NCBI GenBank assembly: GCA_017465905.1
Contig: JAFTVE010000051.1
Location: 1-45,170 of the forward strand
Source of the DNA: Bacteroidaceae bacterium
Lineage (GTDB): Bacteria > Bacteroidota > Bacteroidia > Bacteroidales > Bacteroidaceae
Length of the DNA: 45,170 nt
Direction: 5' to 3'
The notes under the pieces are model-generated. The model was given only the letters and a program-made list of their open reading frames with translations, did not search any database and was not told the DNA's origin. Positions 7,301-15,358 of the stretch are shown here, piece after piece (positions within the stretch are counted from its first letter, which is position 1; the number at the start of each line of letters is the position of its first letter). The position numbers and the translations under genes are program-made.

Positions 7301-8429
7301 CAGCTGTAGCCTGCGAGCTGGCAAGCATCAAGGGCTGCTCAATGGTAGCCATTGCCGTAGAGGTGGCATAGAGGCGGGCAAAGCAGAGAGAGTCGTCACC
7401 CTCCTGCAGAGCAGCATAAGCCTTCTCATCGTCGGGAGCATTTCCGGCACGGTAGTAACCATCAACACTCACACGGTAGATACCTGCAGGCAGCTCGGCG
7501 AGGGCCTGGTGATAATCGTAGGTCTTGTTGTAGAACTCCGCATTGCCAAACTGCTGGAATCCAGGAGCTGTACCCTTCCATCCATCATTATTGTTCGCGT
7601 TATACGAAGGATTGGTGATATAGGCTGTGTAGTTGGCTGGAGTCTCGGGCGAAGCCTTGGCTGTCTGGAACTCGACAACGAGCCATACCAGGTCCTCTGC
7701 AGCCTTGTTGAGCTGCTCAGCCGTACTGGCCGTATTGTCATAGACAGCCTGCACGGCAGCGATGTCAATACCGGCATTCTCGGCCAAGGCCTTGTCGATA
7801 GCGGCCTTGAGGGCAACGGCAGCTTCATATACCACCTTCTTGTCTACATAGCTCTGATACTCGGCAGGAGCAACGAAGTACCACTCATTCTGCCAAAGCT
7901 CAGGGTCGTAGTAAGGGGGATAATAGGTAGAGGTATCGCACAGATAGATGCGATTGTCGTTCTTCTCGGGGATTACACCCAGGTATGCACCGGGATAAGT
8001 CTCGGGATTGAACGATTTGTTCTCGGGAGAGAGACCAATGCGATAGGTTCCACCCTCCTGAGGCTCGAAGGTAAAGAGCTTCTGCACATCGTCGGCCTTG
8101 TTACGGTCTACCCAGATGCTCTCCACGCCGTCAATAAAAGTGTACATCACCTGCCCCTTGGTCTCCACAGAGTCGGCAAGGTAGTAGGAGATGTCGTCGA
8201 GCTCATACTTCTCAATCCACACCTTGTAGCCCTTGGTGCCGCTCACACTGGCACGAGTGTTCCAGTCATTGGCACCGAGGAAGAATCCATCGGCATCGGG
8301 ATTATAAAGATAAAGAGTTTCACCTGTTTGCAGCGGCACAGAGGCTGGGGCTGCAGGCTTGGTCCACTGGGCATACGCTCCCACGACCATCAGCACAGAA
8401 AGTGCCAGGAAAGTAAATAGTTTTTTCAT
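4338..8429 (-). CDS. Large secreted multidomain surface protein with duplicated C-terminal module
   Basis: 1363 residues with a clear signal peptide (MKKLFTFLALSVLMVVGAYA, cleavage before Gln21). The order is: an N-terminal region to about residue 200 rich in aromatic beta-strand patterns; helical spacers of FIVAR-like Ala-rich character (about 200-255, 490-560 and 840-915); beta-sandwich, CBM-like modules each showing a G-x-Y-x-V/F-T/S-V signature (about 265-460 and 620-820); then two near-identical modules of 195 residues (about 925-1119 and 1120-1314). It ends with a short C-terminal segment like type IX secretion or Bacteroidales surface tails (IYTLDGVRI...VQKVLVK). There is no recognisable catalytic site, so a glycan- or matrix-binding adhesin is an inference. 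It is transcribed divergently from the GH84 gene with 168 bp between them. Confidence 0.8.
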   Translation of the reverse strand: MKKLFTFLALSVLMVVGAYAQWTKPAAPASVPLQTGETLYLYNPDADGFFLGANDWNTRASVSGTKGYKVWIEKYELDDISYYLADSVETKGQVMYTFIDGVESIWVDRNKADDVQKLFTFEPQEGGTYRIGLSPENKSFNPETYPGAYLGVIPEKNDNRIYLCDTSTYYPPYYDPELWQNEWYFVAPAEYQSYVDKKVVYEAAVALKAAIDKALAENAGIDIAAVQAVYDNTASTAEQLNKAAEDLVWLVVEFQTAKASPETPANYTAYITNPSYNANNNDGWKGTAPGFQQFGNAEFYNKTYDYHQALAELPAGIYRVSVDGYYRAGNAPDDEKAYAALQEGDDSLCFARLYATSTAMATIEQPLMLASSQATAEAIGSNTSTNSYGYIPNDMATAAAYMQAGKYLGNTLLCYVSDGKLTIGLKKEGQIGGDWTLFDNWQLHYMGNSDDAFAYFASDYMGKSVDYETFFDENEVHHHKAAFEAYIAARNALAAATDAASIGTAIAAFDEAINALEASIEAYALFYTKYQEACAYMETINPDIEYEDAMYNLSDYLFLSEEVTELYPNGTGLYILENGHLSAELVVAEIAHLDKLLADAIANALVDGTNCSNLLKNASFAEEGGWTSQPGVTFPTGDNPVGEGPNMVFDVHQNLTNLPNGLYEFTVNACYLAADYTALTGTEQYKAYTYINSYDKLMNSVLDCPSDTSAHAEDYKYPEKGYVPNSAASAYKAFTDGRYVQTVYGLVTDGTLRVGIRNDLRYADGSRAWWTNANLIYRAKNVEILGEVIAATVPEAQALLANKAGKPELDALQAAISAAEAAADESRYDALIVLKQAMEAVAAGTDTYMKLNTAIANLAAAIDEYAATASADAVKAAKTLYAEVAAAYEAGSYDNAQATAKVEECNLAVVELKIPDMSGGGDEPVDVTSLIINNNFDPAKGDKGTGVIEGWTTSAMNGYKQNTVSYNRAEITLYQDLVGLTPGKYKVTVQTYYRAGYYDEEWNRKESGEETHLTTLYAATADEKFEVKVKNLYEDAATTDYGVKCYTLANGMFAPDGTSSTVEFFNQGHYLNELEFVVGEDGKARIGLEKTEIFANDYEVVGEWRLYYLGEVEPTDPEPVDMTSLIINPDFDPAKGDKATGVIEGWTTSPMNGYKQNTVSYNRAAIDLYQDLVGLPEGKYEVTVHTYYRAGYYDEEWNRKESGEETHLTTLYATTSDNKYETKVMNLYEDASTTDYGVKCYTLPNGMFAPDGTTPTVEFFNQGHYLNKLQFEVGADGKARIGLSKTEILGNDYEVVGAWHLYYLGKSEGEGEGIQDMESVAPVLATEIYTLDGVRIATPQSGINIFRIFRTDGTVEVQKVLVK
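4497..5666 (-). repeat. Tandem duplication, two copies of 585 bp inside the surface protein gene
   Basis: Matching landmarks are exactly 585 bp (195 codons) apart, for example the segment at 4972 and the one at 5557. The encoded modules share long identical runs such as GYKQNTVSYNRA, RAGYYDEEWNRKESGEETHL and TDYGVKCYTL. The boundaries given are approximate. Confidence 0.8.
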
Positions 8430-8535
8430 GATAATGGTTATAATAGTTATTCGGAGGTAAAATTACGTAAATTCTTGGGATAAAAAAAATAAAAACACAG
8501 TTTTATTCATGGACAAGGGCTATTGAATACAGTTT

Positions 8536-8567
8536 CTTGCATATATGAGAAAAACGGCGTACCTTTA
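8536..8567 (+). promoter_or_regulatory. Probable promoter of GH84 gene
   Basis: CTTG (8536-8539), 20 bp, TACCTTTA (8560-8567). Each element differs from TTTG/TAnnTTTG by one base. The -7 element is 30 bp before the start codon. Confidence 0.45.
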
Positions 8568-8597
8568 TAGCGCGAATCAACAACAATCTATTTATAT

Positions 8598-11255
8598 ATG
8601 AAAAAGAAGAACTTTTTATCTATGGCCATGACACTGTGCCTGACAGCATCAGTGACAGCACAAACAGTAAACGTATCGCCAGTTCCACAACGATTGGTGT
8701 GGGGCGACAAGGCATTTGACCAACCCAAGAGCATCGTCATCAAAGGAGCCGACGAGGCCGACGCCGACGCCGTAGCCCTGCTGCGCAACCACTTTGCCGA
8801 GGAGGGCAAGGGCATCAAGGTTGTCATCGGCGAGCGCGGCGACAAGGCCGTGAAGGCATACGACAAGCAGATTCCCCACAAGGTGGAGGGCTACTATATT
8901 AATATAGGTAAGAAACAGGTGGTGATTGCCGGCAACGACGAGGCTGGAACCTACTACGGTGTGCAGACCTTCCTGCAGATGGCTTCGCAGCCCGAGGTGA
9001 TGACCGCCGAGGTGAAGGACTGGCCCGACGTGCTGGAGCGCGGCGTGGTGGAGGGCTTCTACGGCAACCCCTGGAGCCACAAGGACCGTCTGCGCCAGTT
9101 CGACTTCTACGGACGCAACAAGATGAACGTATATATCTATGGTCCCAAGGACGACCCCTACCACCGCAACCAGTGGCGTGAGGCCTACCCTGCCGACGAG
9201 GCACAGCGCATCAGCGAACTGGCCAAGGCGGCGGCACAGAACAAGGTTGACTTCGTATGGGCCATGCACCCGGGTGGCGATATCCAGTGGAACGAGGCCG
9301 ACCTGAAGAGTTCAGTACAGAAGCTGGAGTGGATGTATGCCCTCGGTGTACGTGCCTTTGCCATCTTCTTCGACGACATCTTCGGTGCCGAGCAGTCGAA
9401 GGGCATCAAGCAGGCCGAGTATATGAACGCGCTGAACCGCGAGTTTGTGCACAAGCACCCCGACGTGGCCCCCCTCATCCTCTGCCCCACACAGTACAAC
9501 AAGAGCTGGTCGGGCGGTTCGTACCTCTCTGACCTGGGCACCACGATGGACAAGGATATCCGCATCATGTGGACAGGCGCTACCGTGGTGGACATGATCA
9601 ACAAGACCGACATGGACTGGATCAACGCACAGATACGGCGCAACGCCTACATCTGGCTCAACTACCCGGTGAACGACTTCTGCATCGACCACATGCTGAT
9701 GGGTCCCACCTACGGCAACGACCTCGACATAGCGCCACAGCTGAGCGGCTTCGTGTCAAACCCCATGGAGTATGCCGAGGCATCAAAAGTATCGCTCTAC
9801 AGCATTGCCGACTACACCTGGAACATGGATGCCTACTCCTCTGTAGCCTCTTGGGAGCGTGCACTGACGGAGCTGATGCCCGCGCATGTAGATGCCTTCC
9901 GACTATTCTGCCAGCACAATATCGACCTTGGCCCCACAGGCCACGGTCTGCGCCGCAAGGACGAGTCGAAAGCCTTCAAGCAGGCCTCCGAGACATTCAA
10001 CGCCGCCATGGCCGATGGCTACGATGCCGCTGCCGTAGAGGCCATGACACAGGAGTTCACCGCCATGGTGACTGCCGCCGACGAGCTGTTGGCCTCAACC
10101 GAAGAGCCCGAGATGATAGCCGAGATAAAGCCCTGGTTAGAGGTGATGAAGCTCATCGGCCAACGCGGCCAGCTGACCATGCTGCTCCATACATTGCTTG
10201 ATAATGGTAATGAAAGGAGCTTCATCGCCACCTACGAAAAGATGCTGCAGCTGGAGCAAGCACAGAAGGCCATCCTCTCGCGTAACTTCGAAGGCTCCAT
10301 CAAGAAGCCCAATCCCACCGTAGCCAATGAGGTGGTAGGCCCCTTCATCAAGGCCAACACCAAGAACCTCATCCGCGAATACAAGAGCAAGCACACCTAC
10401 CGCAAGGAGATATTCCCTGCCGACCTCATCGAGGAGGGACGCTATTATATAAAGGTGAACGGACGCTGGCTCACCGACGTGAATGCCAACCCCGACCGCA
10501 CAGGTGACCACCCCGTATTCCAGGCCGAGGAGGATGTCATCAACCCGCAGCGTCAGGAGTGGAACATCGCCATCGACCCCACCACCGAGCGCTACAAAAT
10601 CACCAATGCACAGGACGGCCGCTACATCAACGAGATGGGCAACTTCTGGAGCGACAAAAGCCTCAACCCCTACGATCCCGCATGGCACTCATTCAATATT
10701 TACCGCTTGAATGGCAAGTATGCCATCCAGAGGGCAGGCAATGCCGGTGGCCTCATGTGGAGTGCCGATGAGGAGCGCATCAAGCCCACGGCAGAGAAGA
10801 ACATCCGCTACGAGCACTTCATCTTCGAGCTCATCCCCGTAGGCGGGAAAGCCACCGAGTGCCCTACCTTCGAGCCCGGTGCAGCCGTGCGCATCGCCGA
10901 CGCCGAGGGACGCTACCTCACCAACACCACAGTGAACGGCGTGGGAGGCACACCCGAGTTTATGGAGCGAAAGGAGGACAGCAGCCAACTGTGGCACCTC
11001 AACCTCGTGGTCGAGACAGGACGCTTCAACCTCATCAGTGCTGCCGACGGCCGCTACGTGAACGAAATCTGCAACTTCGGCACCAACGCATACAATCCCC
11101 TCTGGAACACCTACGTGCTGACCGAGCAGAACGGCAAGTATGCCATCCGCAACGCCGGCAACGGAGGCTCACAGTTCTGGATTGTCAACGGCAAGCACCC
11201 CGCAACAGCCAACATCCCAGTAGCAGAAGCCTATCAGTTTACGATTGAGAAATAA
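8598..11255 (+). CDS. GH84 beta-N-acetylglucosaminidase with C-terminal beta-trefoil-like region
   Basis: Secreted or periplasmic family-84 glycoside hydrolase (hyaluronidase/O-GlcNAcase type), acting on terminal beta-linked GlcNAc by substrate-assisted catalysis. 885 residues with a signal peptide (about 1-22, ending SVTAQ). An N-terminal GH20b-like domain (about 23-140) ends in GTYYGVQTFLQ. The catalytic barrel starts at ERGVVEGFYGNPWSH (about 149-163) and carries the family's catalytic aspartate pair, Asp259-Asp260, in FFDDIFG. Substrate-site segments WTGATVV and WLNYPVND follow. A helical domain covers about 440-600. The last 280 residues show two copies of a Y-I/L-x-(15-25)-W pattern with RYINEMGNF and RYVNEICNF, like ricin-type trefoils. 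This extension makes it longer than the 737-residue B. thetaiotaomicron enzyme. Host mucin or glycosaminoglycan foraging is inferred. Confidence 0.93.
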   Translation: MKKKNFLSMAMTLCLTASVTAQTVNVSPVPQRLVWGDKAFDQPKSIVIKGADEADADAVALLRNHFAEEGKGIKVVIGERGDKAVKAYDKQIPHKVEGYYINIGKKQVVIAGNDEAGTYYGVQTFLQMASQPEVMTAEVKDWPDVLERGVVEGFYGNPWSHKDRLRQFDFYGRNKMNVYIYGPKDDPYHRNQWREAYPADEAQRISELAKAAAQNKVDFVWAMHPGGDIQWNEADLKSSVQKLEWMYALGVRAFAIFFDDIFGAEQSKGIKQAEYMNALNREFVHKHPDVAPLILCPTQYNKSWSGGSYLSDLGTTMDKDIRIMWTGATVVDMINKTDMDWINAQIRRNAYIWLNYPVNDFCIDHMLMGPTYGNDLDIAPQLSGFVSNPMEYAEASKVSLYSIADYTWNMDAYSSVASWERALTELMPAHVDAFRLFCQHNIDLGPTGHGLRRKDESKAFKQASETFNAAMADGYDAAAVEAMTQEFTAMVTAADELLASTEEPEMIAEIKPWLEVMKLIGQRGQLTMLLHTLLDNGNERSFIATYEKMLQLEQAQKAILSRNFEGSIKKPNPTVANEVVGPFIKANTKNLIREYKSKHTYRKEIFPADLIEEGRYYIKVNGRWLTDVNANPDRTGDHPVFQAEEDVINPQRQEWNIAIDPTTERYKITNAQDGRYINEMGNFWSDKSLNPYDPAWHSFNIYRLNGKYAIQRAGNAGGLMWSADEERIKPTAEKNIRYEHFIFELIPVGGKATECPTFEPGAAVRIADAEGRYLTNTTVNGVGGTPEFMERKEDSSQLWHLNLVVETGRFNLISAADGRYVNEICNFGTNAYNPLWNTYVLTEQNGKYAIRNAGNGGSQFWIVNGKHPATANIPVAEAYQFTIEK

Positions 11256-11260
11256 CCCCC

Positions 11261-11396
11261 TATTGGCGAAAGTTCATAAATCGGTTGGCTTTGGCAAGCA
11301 TAATGTGGATTTTTGTACATTCAGCAACGCAACTCCTGTACAAATTTACAACTCTTTCTCTGCCGAAGCCAACCGATTTATGAACTTTCGCCAATA
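11261..11396. repeat. Long inverted repeat, 31-bp perfect arms, directly after GH84 stop
   Basis: Arms 11261-11291 and 11366-11396 are exact reverse complements, starting TATTGGCGAAAG and ending CTTTCGCCAATA. One mismatch further in, four more pairs form, giving 36 bp. The 64-nt centre contains a further nested pair (TTTGTACA/TGTACAAA). It starts 6 bp after the GH84 stop codon. It could be a large terminator, a MITE-like element or a recombination substrate. No good promoter is seen in the centre on either strand. Confidence 0.85.
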
Positions 11397-11450
11397 GAAA
11401 AAGGAAAAAACGAACAGCCCTTTTTGAAAAAAGGGAAATGTGTTCTCCAG

Positions 11451-11490
11451 AAAACGAATAGCCCATTTCCGAAAAAGGGCTATTCGTTTT
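11451..11490. terminator. Strong hairpin with T tract, probable terminator
   Basis: Perfect 14-bp arms AAAACGAATAGCCC / GGGCTATTCGTTTT with a 12-nt loop, ending in TTTTTCTTTG. The upstream segment 11407-11425 is nearly identical to the left arm and can pair with 11472-11490 instead. Confidence 0.6.
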
Positions 11491-11758
11491 TCTTTGTTTA
11501 TAGGCTTCAAACTCTTGAAATGCAAGGCTCCGATCAAAATGTCAGAGCCTTGTAATAGAAAAATTCTCTTTGTCCAATTTGAAAAATGCATGTATGCAAT
11601 TCAAAAACCACCTTTTTCGTTCTCCCCAAATCTGACGTTTTGCTACTGACATAGCCGATTGGGTGACAATATGATAGATATATCACACTGCCTCATATAG
11701 CTTTCATTCCGACGCGTGTAGCAAATCATAGGATTTGTCTCCCAATCTGCGACAAAAC

Positions 11759-11790
11759 CTTGGTATTTCGCCCATTTATCATTACCTTCG
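11759..11790 (+). promoter_or_regulatory. Probable promoter of TonB receptor/DUF4249 operon
   Basis: CTTG (11759-11762), 20 bp, TACCTTCG (11783-11790). One mismatch in each element against TTTG/TAnnTTTG; it ends 27 bp before the start codon. Confidence 0.45.
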
Positions 11791-11817
11791 CGGCAAATTA
11801 GAATTGAAGCTATAGAG

Positions 11818-14229
11818 ATGGACAACACACCACATAAGTATTACAAACAACGATGGTTACTATGGGTGCTACTGCTGATGGCTATGCCTATCAACGCGCA
11901 GCGCTATACCATCAGCGGCTATGTGAGGGATGCCGCGGCGGAGGAGACAATGATAGGGGCTACGGTGTATGACCACGTGAGTGGGAGCGGCACGGTGACC
12001 AATGCCTACGGATTCTACTCGCTCACACTGCCCGAGGGGAAGGTGGAGCTGACGGCTTCGTATGTGGGCTATGCGCCACAGACACTCCCCCTTCAGCTCA
12101 CGGCCGACACGGTGGTGAATATCGCCATGCGGGCACACTCCGAACTGGAGGAGGTGACCATCGTGGGCAATCGCCTGGACCTGGGCGTGCGAGGCTCGCA
12201 GATGAGTGCCGTGGACATTCCCGTGGCACAGATTAAGGCGGTGCCGGCAATGTTTGGCGAGACCGATGTGCTGAAGGTATTGCAGCTGCTCCCCGGTGTG
12301 CAGAGCGGCACGGAGGGCACGGCAGGACTCTATGTGCGTGGCGGCAGTCCCGACGAGAACCTGATGCTGCTCGACGGCGTGCCCGTATATAATGTGAACC
12401 ACATGTTTGGCTTCTTCTCGGCCTTCAATGCCGATGCCATCAAGAACGTGACCCTGTATAAAGGCAGCTTCCCCGCCCACTATGCAGGCCGACTCTCCTC
12501 GGTGGTGGACGTGCGCATGAAGGAGGGCGACATGTATAACTACCACGGCAATCTGCACGTGGGGGCCGTATCGTCGAAGCTGAGTCTCGAAGGACCGCTA
12601 TGGAAGGGAAAGACCTCATTTAACATCTCGGCACGACGCACCTACTCGGACCTTGTCACCAATGCAGCCATCTGGTATATGACCCATATCGAGGGGGACG
12701 ACACGAACTATGGGGCGGGCTACTACTTCTACGACCTGAACGTGAAGGTGAACCATAAGTTCAGCGACCGCGACCGCCTGTACCTGAGCTACTACTCGGG
12801 CGACGACGAGATATACTTCTCCATCAACGAGGCCGACAACAAGGACTACAGCCGCGACAGCAAGCTGGGATGGAAGTGGGGCAACATCGTCACGGCAGCA
12901 CGGTGGAACCACGTCATCACGCCCAAGATGTTTCTCGACGCATCGGTCAACTACACCCAGTACCGCCACAAGATAGGCATGGGATTTGACGAGCTGGACA
13001 AGATTCAGGGAAAGCCCTACAAGGCACAGTTGGACATGAAGTCGGGCATCTTTGACCTCACGGGAAAGGCCGAGCTGCACTATAGCCCCACCCCACAGCA
13101 CGACATGCGCATGGGCATGGCCTACACGTACCATACCTTCCGCCCCGAGGTGGTGAGCATGAGCGAGAAGACGGGGCACGACACCAATCGCCAGCAGCTG
13201 GGACAGCCCGATGTGCTTGCCCACGAGACACAGCTCTACGCAGAAGACAACATGACGCTGGCCGATGCCGTAAAGCTCAATGCAGGCCTCAACTACTCGA
13301 CCTACACCGTAGGCGGCAAGTTTTACCACTCGCTGGAGCCGCGCCTCAGCAGCCGTCTGCTACTCACAGACAACCTCTCGCTCAAAGCGGGATATGCCTA
13401 TATGACGCAGTATGTGCACATGCTGTCGAACAGCAGCATCAGTCTGCCCACCGACCTGTGGGTGCCCTCGACCGAGCGCATCGTGCCCGAGCATGCCCAC
13501 CAGGTGGCTGCCGGTGCCTACTATGAGCTGGAGGGACTGTGCGACCTCTCCGTGGAGGGGTACTACAAGCACATGAACAATCTGCTCGAGTACCGCGAGG
13601 GAAGCTCCTTCATGGCGGGTACGGCCGAGTGGGAAGACAAGGTGGCTATGGGCCGCGGATGGGCCTACGGACTGGAGCTGATGGCACAGCGCTCCATCGG
13701 CAACTTTACCGGTTGGGTGGCCTACACGTGGGCCAAGGCAATGCGTCAGTTCGACCGCGAGGGACACATCATCAATGGCGGGCGCCCCTTCCATGCCAAG
13801 TATGACCGCCGACACGACATCAACGTGACGGCCAACTACAGGTTTAGCGAGCGCTTCGACCTCTCGGCCACCTGGGTATATGCCACGGGCAACTGCGGTA
13901 CCCTCTATACCCACTACTACGAGAACCAACCCCACACACCCGACGACTACACAGGCAAGCTCGGCTACTTCTCCGACCGCAACAACTACCGCTTGGAGCC
14001 CTACCACCGTCTGGACCTCTCGGTGAACTTCCACAAGCGGTTCCGCCGCCACCCGAACATCAAGCGCACCATCAACCTGAGCGTCTACAATGCCTACAAC
14101 AGCATGAACCCCTTCATGGTATACCTCTACGATGGCTATGACTGGGAGACCGACCGATATTACAAGACCCTGCGCAAAGTAACGATATTCCCCATCATAC
14201 CTTCGTTTAGCTATGGAATTCAATTTTAA
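11818..14229 (+). CDS. TonB-dependent receptor with CarboxypepD-regulatory-like N-domain
   Basis: Outer-membrane active transporter of 803 residues. Signal peptide about 1-28 (hydrophobic LLWVLLLMAMPINAQ). A carboxypeptidase-regulatory-like domain (about 29-112) contains ETMIGATVYDHVSGSGTVTNAYGFYSL. The plug domain (about 118-235) contains VRGGSPDENLMLLDGVPVYN, and the rest is a 22-strand-type barrel with a C-terminal beta-signal ending in aromatic YGIQF. There is no SusD partner; instead a DUF4249 lipoprotein follows after 11 bp. This receptor/DUF4249 pairing recurs in Bacteroidota and its substrate is not established. No anti-sigma or sigma gene is adjacent, and the N-terminus lacks a long extension that would suggest a transducer. 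Confidence 0.9.
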   Translation: MDNTPHKYYKQRWLLWVLLLMAMPINAQRYTISGYVRDAAAEETMIGATVYDHVSGSGTVTNAYGFYSLTLPEGKVELTASYVGYAPQTLPLQLTADTVVNIAMRAHSELEEVTIVGNRLDLGVRGSQMSAVDIPVAQIKAVPAMFGETDVLKVLQLLPGVQSGTEGTAGLYVRGGSPDENLMLLDGVPVYNVNHMFGFFSAFNADAIKNVTLYKGSFPAHYAGRLSSVVDVRMKEGDMYNYHGNLHVGAVSSKLSLEGPLWKGKTSFNISARRTYSDLVTNAAIWYMTHIEGDDTNYGAGYYFYDLNVKVNHKFSDRDRLYLSYYSGDDEIYFSINEADNKDYSRDSKLGWKWGNIVTAARWNHVITPKMFLDASVNYTQYRHKIGMGFDELDKIQGKPYKAQLDMKSGIFDLTGKAELHYSPTPQHDMRMGMAYTYHTFRPEVVSMSEKTGHDTNRQQLGQPDVLAHETQLYAEDNMTLADAVKLNAGLNYSTYTVGGKFYHSLEPRLSSRLLLTDNLSLKAGYAYMTQYVHMLSNSSISLPTDLWVPSTERIVPEHAHQVAAGAYYELEGLCDLSVEGYYKHMNNLLEYREGSSFMAGTAEWEDKVAMGRGWAYGLELMAQRSIGNFTGWVAYTWAKAMRQFDREGHIINGGRPFHAKYDRRHDINVTANYRFSERFDLSATWVYATGNCGTLYTHYYENQPHTPDDYTGKLGYFSDRNNYRLEPYHRLDLSVNFHKRFRRHPNIKRTINLSVYNAYNSMNPFMVYLYDGYDWETDRYYKTLRKVTIFPIIPSFSYGIQF

Positions 14230-14240
14230 CGCATACAACG

Positions 14241-15350
14241 ATGACAAGACATACTAAAAACTTTCAACTTTCATCTTTCAACTTTCAACTTATCATCGTG
14301 CTTGCCAGCACGATGCTCACCTCCTGCGTCAACGACATCCCCTACGATGCCGAGATAGGCGCTCCCAAACTGGTGCTCAACGCCATGCTCAGAGCCAATG
14401 GCGAGCAACTCACAGCCACAGTGGGGCGTACCGCACACTTCCTCGACACCGAGGAACCTCAGCGCCTGAGCGATGCCACCGTCACAGCCACCATCAATGG
14501 CGAGGATTTCCCCCTTGTATACGATGAGGCCAGCGAGAGCTACCTCAGCTACTACGGCCTTAATGCTGGCGATGAGGTTACACTGACAGCCACACATGCA
14601 TTGGGTACCGTCAGTGCTACGGAGCGCGTAAAGTATCCCACGCCCATTGCCGTTACCAACACCACGATGCTGCCGTTCACTCCGCCTGGCGACCCATTGA
14701 GCGCCGCCTTTCTTAACGAGGTGGATAGTGCCTTGCTCGTGAGCATCTATATTGATGACCCTGCCGAAGAGGCCAACTACTACCGCCTATCAATACATTA
14801 TGAGGGGAGTTATAAGGTGACATTCCCCGATGACATATACACCCGTGGCTACAACACTACGGAAGAGACCTTCTATCCGCACTATCTTTTCACCGAGAGC
14901 AGCACCCGGCTGATGACAACCAGCGAGAGCATGTCGCAAATGTTTAGCGGACTGCTCTATATGTCAAGCACCAACTCCTTCATCTTTACAGACCAAAACC
15001 TGCGCAATGCCGACGGGCAGCCTATCGTAGATTTCATGTTCTTGATGGAATCACCAGCTACTCCAAACTTTAATCCCGAAAGCGGATGGATGGAAGAGGA
15101 TGAATGGAACGACTACATATCACCTGCCGACACCGTGAGCCGCGCCACCTACCACTACGCCTTCATGTTAGAGCACCTCAGCGAGGATTACTACAAATAC
15201 TTAGAAGATGTTGCCGCTTTTGATATGACAGGCGGTGCTTTCGTAGGCGAGCCTATGCCCATACACACCAACATTCGCGGCGGACTGGGCATTGTGGGCA
15301 GCTACAGCACTACGGAGTGTAGCAACCACATTGAGCACAAGATAAAATAA
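14241..15350 (+). CDS. DUF4249-family lipoprotein, partner of the TonB receptor
   Basis: 369-residue surface or periplasmic lipoprotein. A basic N-terminus is followed by a hydrophobic stretch and lipobox LTSC (Cys about residue 29). The mature part opens with a beta-rich Ig-like domain: KLVLNAMLRANGEQLTATVGRT, then ATVTATINGEDFPLVYDE, typical of DUF4249 proteins. The larger C-terminal domain contains YYRLSIHYEG and ends GGLGIVGSY. It is 11 bp downstream of the receptor gene, so co-transcribed, and presumably works with it in substrate capture. Codons 7-18 of the signal peptide are made of the AT-rich dispersed motif ACTTTCAACTTTC, which is odd. The alternative of a later start is unlikely, because no other Met precedes the hydrophobic core until the MLTSC methionine. 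Confidence 0.82.
   Translation: MTRHTKNFQLSSFNFQLIIVLASTMLTSCVNDIPYDAEIGAPKLVLNAMLRANGEQLTATVGRTAHFLDTEEPQRLSDATVTATINGEDFPLVYDEASESYLSYYGLNAGDEVTLTATHALGTVSATERVKYPTPIAVTNTTMLPFTPPGDPLSAAFLNEVDSALLVSIYIDDPAEEANYYRLSIHYEGSYKVTFPDDIYTRGYNTTEETFYPHYLFTESSTRLMTTSESMSQMFSGLLYMSSTNSFIFTDQNLRNADGQPIVDFMFLMESPATPNFNPESGWMEEDEWNDYISPADTVSRATYHYAFMLEHLSEDYYKYLEDVAAFDMTGGAFVGEPMPIHTNIRGGLGIVGSYSTTECSNHIEHKIK
14260..14294. repeat. ACTTTCAACTTTC tandem repeat forming part of a signal peptide
   Basis: About three and a half imperfect decamer units (ACTTTCAACT/TTCATCTTTCA) translate as NFQLSSFNFQL at the start of the DUF4249 lipoprotein. The same unit occurs inside the U32 gene (about 19371-19410, CAACTTTCAATTTT). 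Confidence 0.65.
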
Positions 15351-15358
15351 AAAAAATA

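Larger units (their letters stand above)
11256..11817. other. 562-bp non-coding region rich in stem-loops
   Basis: No protein-coding gene is convincing here. It holds a 31-bp perfect inverted repeat (11261-11396), a set of three mutually complementary segments (11407-11490), a smaller hairpin (AAGGCTC...GAGCCTT, about 11523-11551) and the promoter of the TonB receptor gene. Short open frames on both strands arise from the repeats. Confidence 0.6.

Noticed and set aside
6654-8420. 588-codon plus-strand open frame antisense to the 1363-residue protein
   Set aside because: Long only because the sense gene's codon use avoids stops on that strand. It has no signal peptide, motif or promoter, and the sense strand has a signal peptide, repeats and a terminator.
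11261-11490. CRISPR-like repeats after the GH84 gene
   Set aside because: The repeats are inverted arms and two partial direct copies, not a regular direct-repeat/spacer array, and no cas gene is present.
12616-14247. Two long minus-strand frames opposite the TonB receptor gene
   Set aside because: Val/His-rich shadow sequence of a high-GC coding region; no family resemblance.
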